Notes: a model not told the origin generated them from the sequence alone. Shown: positions 16,045 through 26,106, numbered from the stretch's first letter. The stretch is 64,000 bases of DNA from DAINRZ01 sp964634885 (GCA_964634885.1 CAZWLN010000002.1:1-64000), one strand, 5' to 3'. Numbers and translations: made by a program.

Positions 16045-19020
16045 TTACCTGTTTATAATGAAGCTTCCTGCCAAACTTTGCCCGTTGTTGTAATTGATCC
16101 TGACAATGTAACAGCCACGGGGCAGTTCGGAGATGTCCACCCTTGTGTTGCCGTCGGCTCCCAGTCTTTTCACTTCTTCGCCCAGCAGGCTGTAAATGGC
16201 GATTTCTCCGCTGTTACCGTGCAGGTTGACGTTGAGGTAATCCCCGGCAGGGTTGGGATATATCAGCAGGCCTGTGCCGTTGTCGATTTGGTCTTCTGCT
16301 CCGGTCTGGATTCCGTCAGTTGGTTTGGGACAGAAATACCAGTTGAGTATCTCATGAATTTCAAAGGAGTTGGCTGTCGCCGCCGTAAATCCGACGTAGG
16401 CAAATTCATCGCGTTCGAGGCTGACATAGTTCTCCAGCTTGAAATTTTTGACTTCAAGGACAGGAGTTGTGAATACCCTGGTATTGTTAAGGTAAACCCT
16501 GAGTACATTCGGCAGGAGGTTGTATTCGATTCTGGCATAGTACGGCCTTCCGTTGGGTTTGATGGTCGTGAGGGTGTCGGTAATGCCCAGGGTGGCTTGT
16601 TTCGTATGAGCGGAGCTGTTGGGTTGGGTACCGAGGCTCTGTACAGCGACGTGGTTACCGTCGGGATCGTAGTAATCGAAGAGTTGGGTGGAATCGTTAT
16701 GGAAGAGGTCGAACTCGACGGCAACACTGTTACCGATGCCGTCATAGCCAATGCCGGCGCCGTAGTTGCCGACGACGCCCAGGCCTTCGTTCTGTATTAC
16801 AAAAGCGAGTCCGTCGGCGCCGGGAAGGGAGTTTTCAGCGCTTGTATGATTGAAACCGTCGGAGACGGAAAATGCGAACTCGGTAACGAAGCCTTTCCTG
16901 ACGGGCATTTTCAATGTACGCCAGCAGGAACCCTTGGTGTTTGGTTTGGAAGGAGTCAGCCTTATGTTCTTAGCGGCTCTTTTTGCCGAGGCGTTGTATT
17001 CGATGAATGGGTCGTTATCGAAGTCATCATAGACGAACATCGTTTCGTCGCAGTCGGTTTTACCGGCGCTAATTTTGGCGATAGGCCTTGTACCGCAAGG
17101 CCCTGTCAGGTAGAGAATGTCGTCGATGGGGTCGTTGTTCGCAATAAGTATGCACAGTTCGACGCTGTCGGTCTCTTTTACTCCGAGCTTGTGAGGAGTT
17201 GCGTGGTTAATAGTAATGGCCGGGTTGCCGACAGAGAGCGCCTGTACCGTCTGCTCGTAAGCCCCGTAATTGTATATCGGTATCCTGAAGCAGTACTTAG
17301 TGCCGATTGTCAGCTTCGGGCTGTAAACGGGAATCGTATCGGCAGTGTAAGTATAGGGATGGCTGACGGTGAATCCCGGAATGCCGATTTCTTTGCTTGC
17401 CACGTTACCGGCGGAGTCAGTTGCAACAATTGTGAACTTTCCGTCTTTGTACCTGTCTATGAGCTTGGCGCTGAAGGCAGCGGCCTTGTCGTCTTTTTGG
17501 AAGCTGTTGATCGATACAATTGCATTTTCAATGTTTACGGAGGGAGCTGTAATATCTGATAGCCCGGACTCAAGGCCGGAAGAATCGGTAACGGTACCTG
17601 TAACGGAAAAGCAGGAATCGGTAACGGTAACCACAGGCGGCATATCCGGGCGTGATAGTTTCATTCCACCTGTATAGCCGTAGGAATTGATTGAGCCATA
17701 ACCGTAGGAGAGGACTCCGAAAGGTTTATTGCATTCAAGGTAATGAGGGCCGATTTTTGTATTCACCCTTGCATAAACATGATCCGTCGAAGCAATCGGG
17801 TAATAGTCTGACGACGGGAGGATTTTACCGTCCAGTGTTAGTGTCCTGCGTGAACTGCTGTCGGCTATTACTGTAATGAAATGTTCTGTAAATGCTTTCC
17901 CAAAGCCGTTATATGTCTCCATGGCCATAATTCTGTAGCTGGCCAAAAACTGTTCTTTAGAGGGGATAAGTGTCATAAAAGGATCGCCGATGGTGCCGTA
18001 ATGCTGGCTTTTAATAATCGATGATTTCTTGTATTGAGCAGTTAATATCGGTTTGTCCGCTTCTATACAGACTGCTTCAGTGATATTCCTCTGGAAAAAC
18101 CGGCCTTTATTTAAATATATGGTTTCGGTTCCGTTAATTGTCACTTTTGTATTATTGTCAGCCGCCATTACCCTGTAAACGTCAAAGTTGGCCGTATCTA
18201 CATTGGTGGTCTGTACAAACGGCGTAATGAAGGCATTTTTGCCCCAGGAAGATACAGGTACCATCTGTTCTATTAATACATCTCCCGAACCGTAATCTTT
18301 CTGATCAGTGGCAACTGCGGCACATGTGTGCCCGCCAAACACGGCTACAGGTTTGTCCGACTGGATTTCTGTCCCTGTCAAATCGATGTTAAGCTGATCG
18401 ATTAAGACATTTGCTTCGACATAGTATGATTCTCCTCTGTTCAGGAAAATCGTCTGTTTCCGAGTGGAATTCCTTTTTGTTTCCGCACTGGGATTAATCA
18501 TGACGGTAGTATTGTCTGTCGTTGCAGTTACTGCAAACGATGAGGGGCATTTCCTATCATAATTATTGTAATATGACATAACCAGATAGTTATTACTCAG
18601 CACATCGACAGGCAAAGCCAGGAATGCATCGCTTGACGCCTGATTCGATGACAGTCCATATACTGTAACCTCCTTATCGGCTACTATCCTGAAATACGGC
18701 TTTACTACCGTCTCTTCCATTGTAGTGGGCAGGATAAAACTTGTATATGGTAATGAATATGTAAATATTTCCGAAACATTGCTAATTGAGAAATCTTTAC
18801 GAAAAGACTGCCCGGAGGAATCCCTGTATTCTATATGTCCGGTAGTCGGTTCCTCAGCAGAAATATAAATATAAAGCGAATCGCGATTCCCTGAGTAATG
18901 TAAGGGAGAAGGTAAGAACGATATATAGAACTCCCTGCCCTTCGAATCGGGATAGTCCTGTGAAAATGACGTACTGCAGATCGTCAGTAAGGCGATGAAT
19001 AAAAGTAAATAATTTTTCAT
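16045..19020 (-). CDS. Chimeric secreted IgGFc-binding-like/lectin protein with T9SS tail, array member 3
   Basis: A 991-residue exported protein starting MKNYLLLF. Its N-terminal domain (about 21-460) closely follows that of member 2 (19028-21901), even at DNA level; for example 18050-18190 and 20940-21075 differ at only scattered bases. From PPVVTVTDSC onward the protein is the same as member 4 to within 13 residues of the end, including an L-type-lectin-like domain (657-898) and sorting tail (915-991) with IYPNPAGDY. The gene is therefore a recombinant of two neighbours. The last residues (SLAGSFIINR) differ from member 4 (SITCSFIKK). Likely role: a surface carbohydrate-binding or adhesive protein exported by Sec and then T9SS. 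Confidence 0.86.
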   Translation of the reverse strand: MKNYLLLFIALLTICSTSFSQDYPDSKGREFYISFLPSPLHYSGNRDSLYIYISAEEPTTGHIEYRDSSGQSFRKDFSISNVSEIFTYSLPYTSFILPTTMEETVVKPYFRIVADKEVTVYGLSSNQASSDAFLALPVDVLSNNYLVMSYYNNYDRKCPSSFAVTATTDNTTVMINPSAETKRNSTRKQTIFLNRGESYYVEANVLIDQLNIDLTGTEIQSDKPVAVFGGHTCAAVATDQKDYGSGDVLIEQMVPVSSWGKNAFITPFVQTTNVDTANFDVYRVMAADNNTKVTINGTETIYLNKGRFFQRNITEAVCIEADKPILTAQYKKSSIIKSQHYGTIGDPFMTLIPSKEQFLASYRIMAMETYNGFGKAFTEHFITVIADSSSRRTLTLDGKILPSSDYYPIASTDHVYARVNTKIGPHYLECNKPFGVLSYGYGSINSYGYTGGMKLSRPDMPPVVTVTDSCFSVTGTVTDSSGLESGLSDITAPSVNIENAIVSINSFQKDDKAAAFSAKLIDRYKDGKFTIVATDSAGNVASKEIGIPGFTVSHPYTYTADTIPVYSPKLTIGTKYCFRIPIYNYGAYEQTVQALSVGNPAITINHATPHKLGVKETDSVELCILIANNDPIDDILYLTGPCGTRPIAKISAGKTDCDETMFVYDDFDNDPFIEYNASAKRAAKNIRLTPSKPNTKGSCWRTLKMPVRKGFVTEFAFSVSDGFNHTSAENSLPGADGLAFVIQNEGLGVVGNYGAGIGYDGIGNSVAVEFDLFHNDSTQLFDYYDPDGNHVAVQSLGTQPNSSAHTKQATLGITDTLTTIKPNGRPYYARIEYNLLPNVLRVYLNNTRVFTTPVLEVKNFKLENYVSLERDEFAYVGFTAATANSFEIHEILNWYFCPKPTDGIQTGAEDQIDNGTGLLIYPNPAGDYLNVNLHGNSGEIAIYSLLGEEVKRLGADGNTRVDISELPRGCYIVRINYNNGQSLAGSFIINR

Positions 19021-19027
19021 AACATAC

Positions 19028-21901
19028 TCAGCGATTAATTACAAATACTTTTGTCAGTCTGGCGTTACGGGTTTTCAATTCATAGATACATACACCGTTT
19101 GCAAGTGAGCGTGTGTCGATTTCTGCCTCATAAAGGCCGGGAGTGAACTGTCCGAGCACGGTTCCGAAGATTTTCATCCCCTGAAGATTATATATATTAA
19201 GTTCGACTTCTTCCGAAACAGGTAACCCAAAAATGACAGTAGTCTTTTCACCGGTGACAGGGTTGGGAAAGTTCTGCCCCAGAACATAGCCTGCCGGTAT
19301 CGAAGTGGAAATGATCTTCAGACCGGCGCCGCATCTTGTGGTTCCGCTCCTCTCGAGGGGCTCGGCATCACCATTCAGGGGCACATCCAAATTAATGCAG
19401 TTATAGATAAGCCTGAGGGTGTCGGTAACAGGTCGTCCGGCGGCTTCCAGCGGCATGAAACATACGGCAAGCGGTAATGTCTCTCCGGGAGCTATTGCAA
19501 TCGGCAGCTGGCCGGGTGGAATGGAGAAGTGCAGATTTTCTACAGCCAGGGCTTCGTCGATGAGAAGAGTCCGCACCCCGTAATTGTGCAGAGCAATCGT
19601 ATCGCAGAAACGGGAACCGAGTTGAACACTGCCGAAATCGAAGCTGCCGGCGGACAAACCGGAAACGACCTCAAGGGTGAAACCACGGATGGTGTCTTTA
19701 AGTATGATTGTGCCACCGGATTTGTCAGTGAAAGTAATGATGAAATAGGCATCCTGGTACGGATTACTGACAGTAAGAACAAGGTTCTGGTATTTTGGGA
19801 AAAATTGTTCACTGCTGATATAGCAGTTTTCTAATTGGTTGTATGTGGGTGGATTCAGTCCCAAATCGGTTGACAGAGTGTCTGTAATATATATGTTAAG
19901 CCCTGAATTGCAAGGGTCGGACAAAACTGCAATTCGGGGCGGATTGACATCGAGGTCCAATTTGAATGTAATTACGGCTAATACACGTTGGCTGCAGTCA
20001 TTGGCTATGACCAGGGTGTCGGTGTATATGCCCGAAGACCGGACATTGGAACAACAGGAGAGCGTTTTTGTTTCACCGGCAGCAATGGAAGTGTAGCTTC
20101 CGGTTTTTACTTTAAATATATTGTTCCTGAAGTAAATGCTTTTAATTTTCTGGTCGAATTTCCCGTAATTGTTTGTCGCAATGTCAAAACAATACTCATT
20201 GTCGTCGTAGGTTTGAAAGTTGTAAACCGGTGGTGGGCCGTTGGGATCGGAGTCTTTAAGCCAGACGGTAAAACCGGGGATATCGATTTGCTTTTCAGCT
20301 TTGTGGTTTCTGCCGTCGGTGGCGGTGATCATGAATTTGCCGTCATAATACTGATTGATTAGTGAAGAGGAGAATGTATAGTAGTATTTATCAATCATTT
20401 TTATTTCTGTGGCAACATTGTCACGATTGTCGATTGCAACAGAAATAAGGCCCGAATCGAACTCCGAACTGTCGGTAACAGTGCCGTCAACTTTGTAGCA
20501 GGACTCCCCGGTCATTATTTCCGGAGGTAAAAGATCTTCGGCAGACAGCAGCATTCCGCCGTTATAGCCATAGGAATTGATCCGTCCGTAGCCGTAGGAG
20601 ACAACTCCGAAAGGTTTATTGCATTCGAGGTAATGAGGGCCGGGCGCTACGTCGATCATAGCGTAAACATGATCTGTAGAAGCTATAGGGAAAAAAGAGG
20701 ACGACGGCAGAGTTTTGCCGTCCACTGACAGAGTGTGGATTGAGCTCTTGTCGGCAACCACAGTAATGTAATGCTGGGAAAAAGCTCTACCCGAAGGGTA
20801 CTTTGTTTCCATGCTCATAATTCTGTAGCTGGTCAGAAACTGTTCTTTAGAGGGGATCAGTGTCATAAAAGGATCGCCGACATTGCCGTAACGCGAGCTT
20901 TCGATGATCGATGATTTCTTGTATTGAGCAGCTAAAATTGGTTTGTCCGCTTCGATAGAGACAGCTTCATTGATATCCCTCTGGAAAAACCGGCCTTTAT
21001 TTAAATATATGGTTTCGGTGCCGTTGATTGTTACTTTTGTATTGTCGTCAGCAGCCATTACCCTGTAAACGTCGTGGATATAGCTATCGATTTGTGCAAA
21101 CGGCGCAATGAATGCATTCTTACCCCAGGAAGATACCGGTACTATCTGTTCTATTAATATATCTCCCGAACCGTACTCTGCCTGGTCATTGGTTACAGCA
21201 GCACATGAATGCCCGCCGAAAACGGCTACCGGTTTGTCAGAGACAATTTCCGTACCCGTCAGGTCAACGTTGAATTCTCTCAGGTAAACACTTGCTTCGA
21301 CATAGTATGATTCTCCTCTGTTCAGGACAATCGTCTGTTTCATGGTGGAATTATTCTTCGTCGGGTAACTGGGTATTATCTCAACGGTGGTACCGTCTGA
21401 AGTTGCAAGTACCGAAAATGTTGAGGGGCAGTAACGGCTGAAATTATTGTAATAGGACATTACCAGATACCGATTGCTCAGAACATTGACAGGCAATGCC
21501 AAAAATGCATCGCTTGAAGCTTCGTTTGACGTCAGGCAATACACAGACACTTCCTTGTCGGCAACAACCCTGAAGAACGGCTTTACTACCTTCTCTTCCT
21601 GAGTTATTGGCATGCAGAAATTTTTAAATGGCAATGCAAATGTGTATATTTTTGATATATTTTCGATCGAGAAATCTTTATTGTAGTGCCTGCCTGAGGA
21701 ATCCCTGTATTCTATGTGCCCTGAGGTCGGCTCCGTGGCAGATATGTATATGAAAACCGAATCGGTATTCCCGCTGTAATGTATTGGATTGGGCATGAAA
21801 GCAATATAGAACTCCGTGCCTTTCGAATCGGGATAATCCCTTGAAAATGTTGCGCTTCCGGAAAGTAATATAACTATTAAAAAAAGCAAACAATGTTTCA
21901 T
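19028..21901 (-). CDS. Secreted IgGFc-binding-like adhesin with T9SS tail, array member 2
   Basis: A 957-residue exported paralogue with signal peptide MKHCLLFLIVILLSGSATFS and DYPDSKGTEFYIAF at the start of the IgGFc-binding-like domain, which ends near NSYGYNGGM. One Ig-like module (CYKVDGTVTDSSEF ... IPGFTVWLK), a DPC module and an ASH-like module (FDFGSVQLGSRFCDTI) follow. The type A sorting tail carries NFPNPVTGEK and ends LTKVFVINR. The start codon overlaps the stop of the upstream remnant by one base (TAATG), so translation may be coupled. Its 5' half is the closest relative of the 5' half of member 3. Confidence 0.85.
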   Translation of the reverse strand: MKHCLLFLIVILLSGSATFSRDYPDSKGTEFYIAFMPNPIHYSGNTDSVFIYISATEPTSGHIEYRDSSGRHYNKDFSIENISKIYTFALPFKNFCMPITQEEKVVKPFFRVVADKEVSVYCLTSNEASSDAFLALPVNVLSNRYLVMSYYNNFSRYCPSTFSVLATSDGTTVEIIPSYPTKNNSTMKQTIVLNRGESYYVEASVYLREFNVDLTGTEIVSDKPVAVFGGHSCAAVTNDQAEYGSGDILIEQIVPVSSWGKNAFIAPFAQIDSYIHDVYRVMAADDNTKVTINGTETIYLNKGRFFQRDINEAVSIEADKPILAAQYKKSSIIESSRYGNVGDPFMTLIPSKEQFLTSYRIMSMETKYPSGRAFSQHYITVVADKSSIHTLSVDGKTLPSSSFFPIASTDHVYAMIDVAPGPHYLECNKPFGVVSYGYGRINSYGYNGGMLLSAEDLLPPEIMTGESCYKVDGTVTDSSEFDSGLISVAIDNRDNVATEIKMIDKYYYTFSSSLINQYYDGKFMITATDGRNHKAEKQIDIPGFTVWLKDSDPNGPPPVYNFQTYDDNEYCFDIATNNYGKFDQKIKSIYFRNNIFKVKTGSYTSIAAGETKTLSCCSNVRSSGIYTDTLVIANDCSQRVLAVITFKLDLDVNPPRIAVLSDPCNSGLNIYITDTLSTDLGLNPPTYNQLENCYISSEQFFPKYQNLVLTVSNPYQDAYFIITFTDKSGGTIILKDTIRGFTLEVVSGLSAGSFDFGSVQLGSRFCDTIALHNYGVRTLLIDEALAVENLHFSIPPGQLPIAIAPGETLPLAVCFMPLEAAGRPVTDTLRLIYNCINLDVPLNGDAEPLERSGTTRCGAGLKIISTSIPAGYVLGQNFPNPVTGEKTTVIFGLPVSEEVELNIYNLQGMKIFGTVLGQFTPGLYEAEIDTRSLANGVCIYELKTRNARLTKVFVINR

Positions 21902-22347
21902 TATCTCACCCAGTGATTAATAACAAATACTTCTTTACACCTGGTGCAAAAGGTTTCCAATTCCCGGGAACGGACACCATTTACAAGAGAGCATGTGTCG
22001 GTTTCTGCTGCCTGTATTAACGGAGTAAATTGTCCTTTGCCAGGTTCCGGGATGTTCAACCCATGAAGATTATCTATGTTAAGTTCGACTTGTTCGGGTG
22101 GCAGTTGTCCCGCCTTCATAGCACAAGCGCCGGAACTATTCAGGGGATGGAGTAATCCTGTTCGTTCGTGCCCGCAAAAGACGGCAGAATATCTGACTGC
22201 AGCATTGCAGAGGAGCAACGGGCGGGATGAAGGTGGAAAAGCAACATGGAAGTCATTGTCCCCCGAGTCATAATGCTTTGGGGAAAAAGATAAATTACTT
22301 AGTATTATCATTGCGATGATAATAGAAAAAAGATATATGAAAGACAT
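21901..22347 (-). pseudogene. Internally collapsed array member, still open (148 aa)
   Basis: This frame strings together three pieces of a roughly 960-residue array protein. Residues 1-35 are a signal-like segment plus GDNDFHVAFPPS (compare GTEFYIAFMPN). The next piece, RYSAVFCGHERTGL, matches the DKPVAVFSGHERAA block. The last, from LPPEQVELNIDNLHG to VFVINH, matches the end of the sorting domain (LPVSEEVELNIYNLQG in member 2). Some 800 residues are missing, yet no frameshift is present. The NP motif of the sorting domain is lost. It is probably a deletion derivative without function, although a small exported product cannot be excluded. Confidence 0.75.
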
Positions 22348-22349
22348 AC

Positions 22350-25300
22350 TCAGTTATTAATAATAAACATCTTCGTTAATGTTGTTACAGTCGTTTTCAG
22401 TTCGTAGAAATAAACACCGTCAGGAAGTCCCTGTGTGTTTATCACCGACTCGTACACTCCGCCGTTGTATTGCCCGGTGGCCGGAGTCATGACCCTGATG
22501 CCCTGTACATTGTATATATTCAATTCAACAATGTCTGTAGCCGGAATGCCGAATATGATTGTCGTTACGCCGCCTGTTACGGGATTGGGAATGTTCTGTC
22601 CCAGGATGTAGCCGGCAGGTACGGATGTACTGATGATCCTGACGGGCAGCCCGCATTTCAAAGTTCCTTCCCTCTCAATCGGTTCAGACTCTCCGGCGAA
22701 GGGGAGAAACATTGACAGGCACTTAAAACTGATCATAAGTGTGTCGGTAAATACCTGCCCTTTCTCATATTGAAGAGGATTGTAACAGACAGCCAGGGAC
22801 GCAGTTTCACCGGGAAGGATTTCCAGGGGGAACTGGGTTTGGGGAATTGAAAACAGGATATTGCGAAGCACCATGGCGTCGTCCAGGATGAACGGGAACA
22901 GGCCGTAGTTGTGAATGGTTATCGTGTCGCAAATCCTGTCGCCGATCCTTATTGAGCCGAAATCCAGGGCGCTCTTTTCTGTGCCTGCACTGAGTGTCAG
23001 TGTAAATCCCCTGATGGTATCCCTAATGCCTGAAGTCCATCCTTTTTTGTCAGTTACAGTAATATCGTAAATGGCATCCTTATATGGGTCGGTAACTTCG
23101 AGAGTATAATGATTGACGGTACTGTCCCCTGAGAATTTTGTAACGGTCATATTGACTAATTCATTGAAGACAACGGCGTCAATCCCGACGTCGGAAATCA
23201 GGGAGTCGGAAATTGTAAGGTTGAATTCCTTCTCGCAGGGGTCGCCGACTGAGGTAATGACAGGAGGATGCTTGTCGAAAATGGCATTGACGGTAACGAT
23301 AGCCATGTCCCACAAGCCGCATTCGTTTTCAATCATCAAAGTGTCGGTATAGACCCCTTCATCGGCAATGGGAATGCACGCTGTGATTAATTTTTCCTGT
23401 TTGCTTGCAATAGTATTGATGCTGTCATTTTTCATAGAAAACAGGCCCTTCTTAAACCTGATGTTTCTAATCTTTTGTTCAAATTTGCCATAGTTATGAA
23501 GCACTATGTCCGTACAGCATTCCTTGTCAACTCTTGTTTCCGTGTAATAGACAGGCAAAGCGCCGTTTGGGTCCGTGCCTTTAACGGCGACTGTGAAGCC
23601 GGGAATGTCGATTCTGTAATTGGCTTTGTTCTGGTGGCAGTCGTTGCTGTACAACACGGCACTTCCGTCATACCTGACATTGATGAGCCTTGCGTTGAAA
23701 TTGACAGAGCCCTGGGCCCTGTTAAATCCATCGACGTTGACAGTTACGTTTTCGGAAGAATCGGCCATATAATAGAATTCGCCGATACCGGTGTCGTACA
23801 TTGCCGTATCACAGATTGTGCCGCTTACTTCGAAGCAATGTACATTGTAGGCGATTTCCGGTTTCTTATAATCGAAAGGCGTGTAGCCCATGCCGCCAAC
23901 GTAGCCGTAAGAGTTTGCGCCTCCGTAACCGTAAACATAGATGCCGATGGGAGCGCCGGCTTGTACAGTGTGTATGCCGTCGGTAACGCTTTTATTTGCA
24001 TAGTAATAGCCGGAATTGGGTATGATCTGGAACAGGGACTTAGTGATTGGATAGCCGTCGATTGTAACGGTGGAGATGGAAGTGTCCGGTACGATTACAG
24101 TGATATACTGGTAATCGTAAACCTTGGTGTAGGTTGTGCCGGAATAGAATTCATAGGCCTGGGTGTTAATTACCCTGTATGATGTCATGAACTGTTCTTT
24201 GGGTGGGATGACCATCATGAACGGGTCCCCGGGATTGTAATCCTGTAAAGAACCAAGACTGGAAGTTTTCTTGTACTGGGCAACCAATATCGGTCCGGAT
24301 GCAGTAACGACAGCGGGCTTTGTCAACTTTGCTTCATAGAGTTTACCCCTGTCTAATATGGCAACTTTTACATTGTCGATGAAGACTTCAGTACCGTTAC
24401 GGGCAGCGATAATCCTGTACAGGTCCGACAAAGACCCTTCCATATTCGGCAATTGTGTATATGGAGTAAGGAACACTCGCTTACCCCATGTCGTTACCGG
24501 TGGCAATTGTTCCAGAAGGTAATCCCTGGAGGGGCTGAGGCCGCTTCTGGTAATCGGAAGCATTGCTCTCTGGTGTCCTGAAAAGACGGCGACAGGCTTT
24601 GTCGAAAGTACCGCCGTACCGCTCAGGTCAAAGTTCGAATTGTTACCAAGAAGAAGCGCCTGGACAAGATAGACTTCTCCTTTGTTCATTCTTACCCTCT
24701 GAGTGTCCATGTCGTTGTACTGTGTCGGGCATGAAGGAATGATTGTCACATCTGTGCTGTCTTCGGAAGCGACGACGGCGAATTGCGAAGGCGTCGATTG
24801 GGAGCCGCCGTCGAAGTCGGTGTAAATGGAGATATCATGGCTGTTATAGCCTAATACGATATATTCATAGCCCAGGGCGTCGGTAGGCATTACCATCATA
24901 GCTTCGCTGGTGGTTTTTGCCTGGTTGTGAGCATAGATTGAGATGTCCTGGTCAGAAGTGACATGGAAAGACGTTTTGGAGACTTTTTCGCACTGGTTTT
25001 CTGCCCGGTCCAACAGATAACTGCTGTTGTTGTAGCCTTTTAGTTCATAGTCCCAGAAGCAGAGCTTGAATGTGTATATAGTATCTGTCTGGACAATCTG
25101 TATATTCCTCTTGTAGATATTGCCGTCGCGGTCGAAGTAATCGATCTTTACATTGCAGGGCTGGTCGGCAACGATGAAGATGTAAAGTGAATCGCCCAGC
25201 CTGGCCCTGTCTTCAAAATTATTGTAGTAATTATTGTGGTAATTGGGCGGGTAGGTAAGCCAGAAATCACGGCCTTTACTGTCGGCAGTGTCCACCTGCG

Positions 25301-25418
25301 ACCATGACGGTAAAACCGAAATTATAAATAATCCGGCAAAAAATAGTAATTTTGGATTAATAAATTTACAATTTCGTTTTATGTCGATATTTTTAAAGGA
25401 GAATATATTTTTTTGCAT
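22350..25418 (-). CDS. Secreted IgGFc-binding-like adhesin with T9SS tail, array member 1
   Basis: The first gene of the array in transcription order, 1022 residues. AGAGGAAAG lies nine or so bases before the ATG. An unusually long N-terminal stretch (about 23 residues) precedes the hydrophobic signal core LLFFAGLFIISVLP. The N-terminal domain has DSKGRDFWLTYPPN, TKPVAVFSGHQRA, PPVTTWGKRVF, GDPFMMVIPPKEQF and NSYGYVGGM. An Ig-like module (CFEVSGTICDTA ... IPGFTVAVKG), a DPC module, an ASH-like module (LDFGSIRIGDRICDTI) and a type A sorting tail with NIPNPVTGG follow. It is divergent from the methyltransferase gene across a 72-base gap that should hold promoters for both; I see no exact consensus there. 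Confidence 0.86.
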   Translation of the reverse strand: MQKNIFSFKNIDIKRNCKFINPKLLFFAGLFIISVLPSWSQVDTADSKGRDFWLTYPPNYHNNYYNNFEDRARLGDSLYIFIVADQPCNVKIDYFDRDGNIYKRNIQIVQTDTIYTFKLCFWDYELKGYNNSSYLLDRAENQCEKVSKTSFHVTSDQDISIYAHNQAKTTSEAMMVMPTDALGYEYIVLGYNSHDISIYTDFDGGSQSTPSQFAVVASEDSTDVTIIPSCPTQYNDMDTQRVRMNKGEVYLVQALLLGNNSNFDLSGTAVLSTKPVAVFSGHQRAMLPITRSGLSPSRDYLLEQLPPVTTWGKRVFLTPYTQLPNMEGSLSDLYRIIAARNGTEVFIDNVKVAILDRGKLYEAKLTKPAVVTASGPILVAQYKKTSSLGSLQDYNPGDPFMMVIPPKEQFMTSYRVINTQAYEFYSGTTYTKVYDYQYITVIVPDTSISTVTIDGYPITKSLFQIIPNSGYYYANKSVTDGIHTVQAGAPIGIYVYGYGGANSYGYVGGMGYTPFDYKKPEIAYNVHCFEVSGTICDTAMYDTGIGEFYYMADSSENVTVNVDGFNRAQGSVNFNARLINVRYDGSAVLYSNDCHQNKANYRIDIPGFTVAVKGTDPNGALPVYYTETRVDKECCTDIVLHNYGKFEQKIRNIRFKKGLFSMKNDSINTIASKQEKLITACIPIADEGVYTDTLMIENECGLWDMAIVTVNAIFDKHPPVITSVGDPCEKEFNLTISDSLISDVGIDAVVFNELVNMTVTKFSGDSTVNHYTLEVTDPYKDAIYDITVTDKKGWTSGIRDTIRGFTLTLSAGTEKSALDFGSIRIGDRICDTITIHNYGLFPFILDDAMVLRNILFSIPQTQFPLEILPGETASLAVCYNPLQYEKGQVFTDTLMISFKCLSMFLPFAGESEPIEREGTLKCGLPVRIISTSVPAGYILGQNIPNPVTGGVTTIIFGIPATDIVELNIYNVQGIRVMTPATGQYNGGVYESVINTQGLPDGVYFYELKTTVTTLTKMFIINN

Positions 25419-25490
25419 AATTACTTTCCTCTAAATCAGTTTATTTTTTAGTCAAGACAATATTTATATAAAGATATTTTAATAACAAAT

Positions 25491-26036
25491 ATGAGAAAAT
25501 TAATTCATTCCGAAATATTGGGCGAGCGAAAGACTGTTGGCCAATCGCTTGCTGCTGAACGCCATCCTGTCAGTGTAATGCTGCACAATGTACGGTCCCT
25601 GTACAATGTAGGTTCTGTTTTCCGTACTTCTGACTCTGCTCTGGTGTCCGAACTCCTGCTCTGTGGTTTTACTCCCCATCCTCCCCGTAAAGAAATTGAA
25701 AAAACTGCGCTGGGAGCTGTGGACTCTGTTCCCTGGCGCTACTTTAAAAACAGCGGCGAAGCGCTCGATTATGTTCGCAGCAAGGCAATCAAAGTAATTG
25801 CCGTGGAGCTTACAGACAGGAAGCGAACCTATGATTCGCTCCTGAAAGAGGATTTCCCGATGTGCCTTGTCTTCGGCAACGAACTGACAGGCATCGACAA
25901 CGAGGTTCTCAGTCTCTGCGATGACGCTGTCGAAATCCCGATGCACGGCGTAAAGCACTCCCTCAATGTCGGTGTTGCTGCCGGCATCGCTATTTATGAA
26001 TCTGTTCGTATTTGGAAATCTTTTCATACTGTATAG
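25491..26036 (+). CDS. TrmH/SpoU-family RNA 2'-O-methyltransferase
   Basis: A 181-residue SPOUT-class methyltransferase, which transfers a methyl group from S-adenosylmethionine to a ribose in tRNA or rRNA. The three family motifs are present: motif 1 NVRSLYNVGSVFRTSD (about 34-49) with its asparagine and arginine, motif 2 CLVFGNELTGI (about 126-136), and motif 3 IPMHGVKHSLNVGVAAGI (about 150-167), which forms the trefoil-knot cofactor site. It lacks the N-terminal RNA-binding extension of RlmB-type enzymes, so it is a minimal TrmH/TrmL-like form. The substrate nucleotide cannot be told from sequence. Confidence 0.88.
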   Translation: MRKLIHSEILGERKTVGQSLAAERHPVSVMLHNVRSLYNVGSVFRTSDSALVSELLLCGFTPHPPRKEIEKTALGAVDSVPWRYFKNSGEALDYVRSKAIKVIAVELTDRKRTYDSLLKEDFPMCLVFGNELTGIDNEVLSLCDDAVEIPMHGVKHSLNVGVAAGIAIYESVRIWKSFHTV

Positions 26037-26106
26037 ACACATGAAACAATAAAAGGTTTCAATAAACTTTATAAAAAAATGATTTTGTTTGATAATTTGA
26101 AATAGT

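Noticed and set aside
16009..17559. 516-codon open frame antisense to array member 3
   Set aside because: Same shadow as at 12636-14150. It looks conserved only because the DNA block is duplicated.
2849..25418. Reading the array proteins as true immunoglobulin-Fc receptors
   Set aside because: The domain name comes from an animal protein. Bacterial members occur in free-living species, and nothing here shows immunoglobulin binding.
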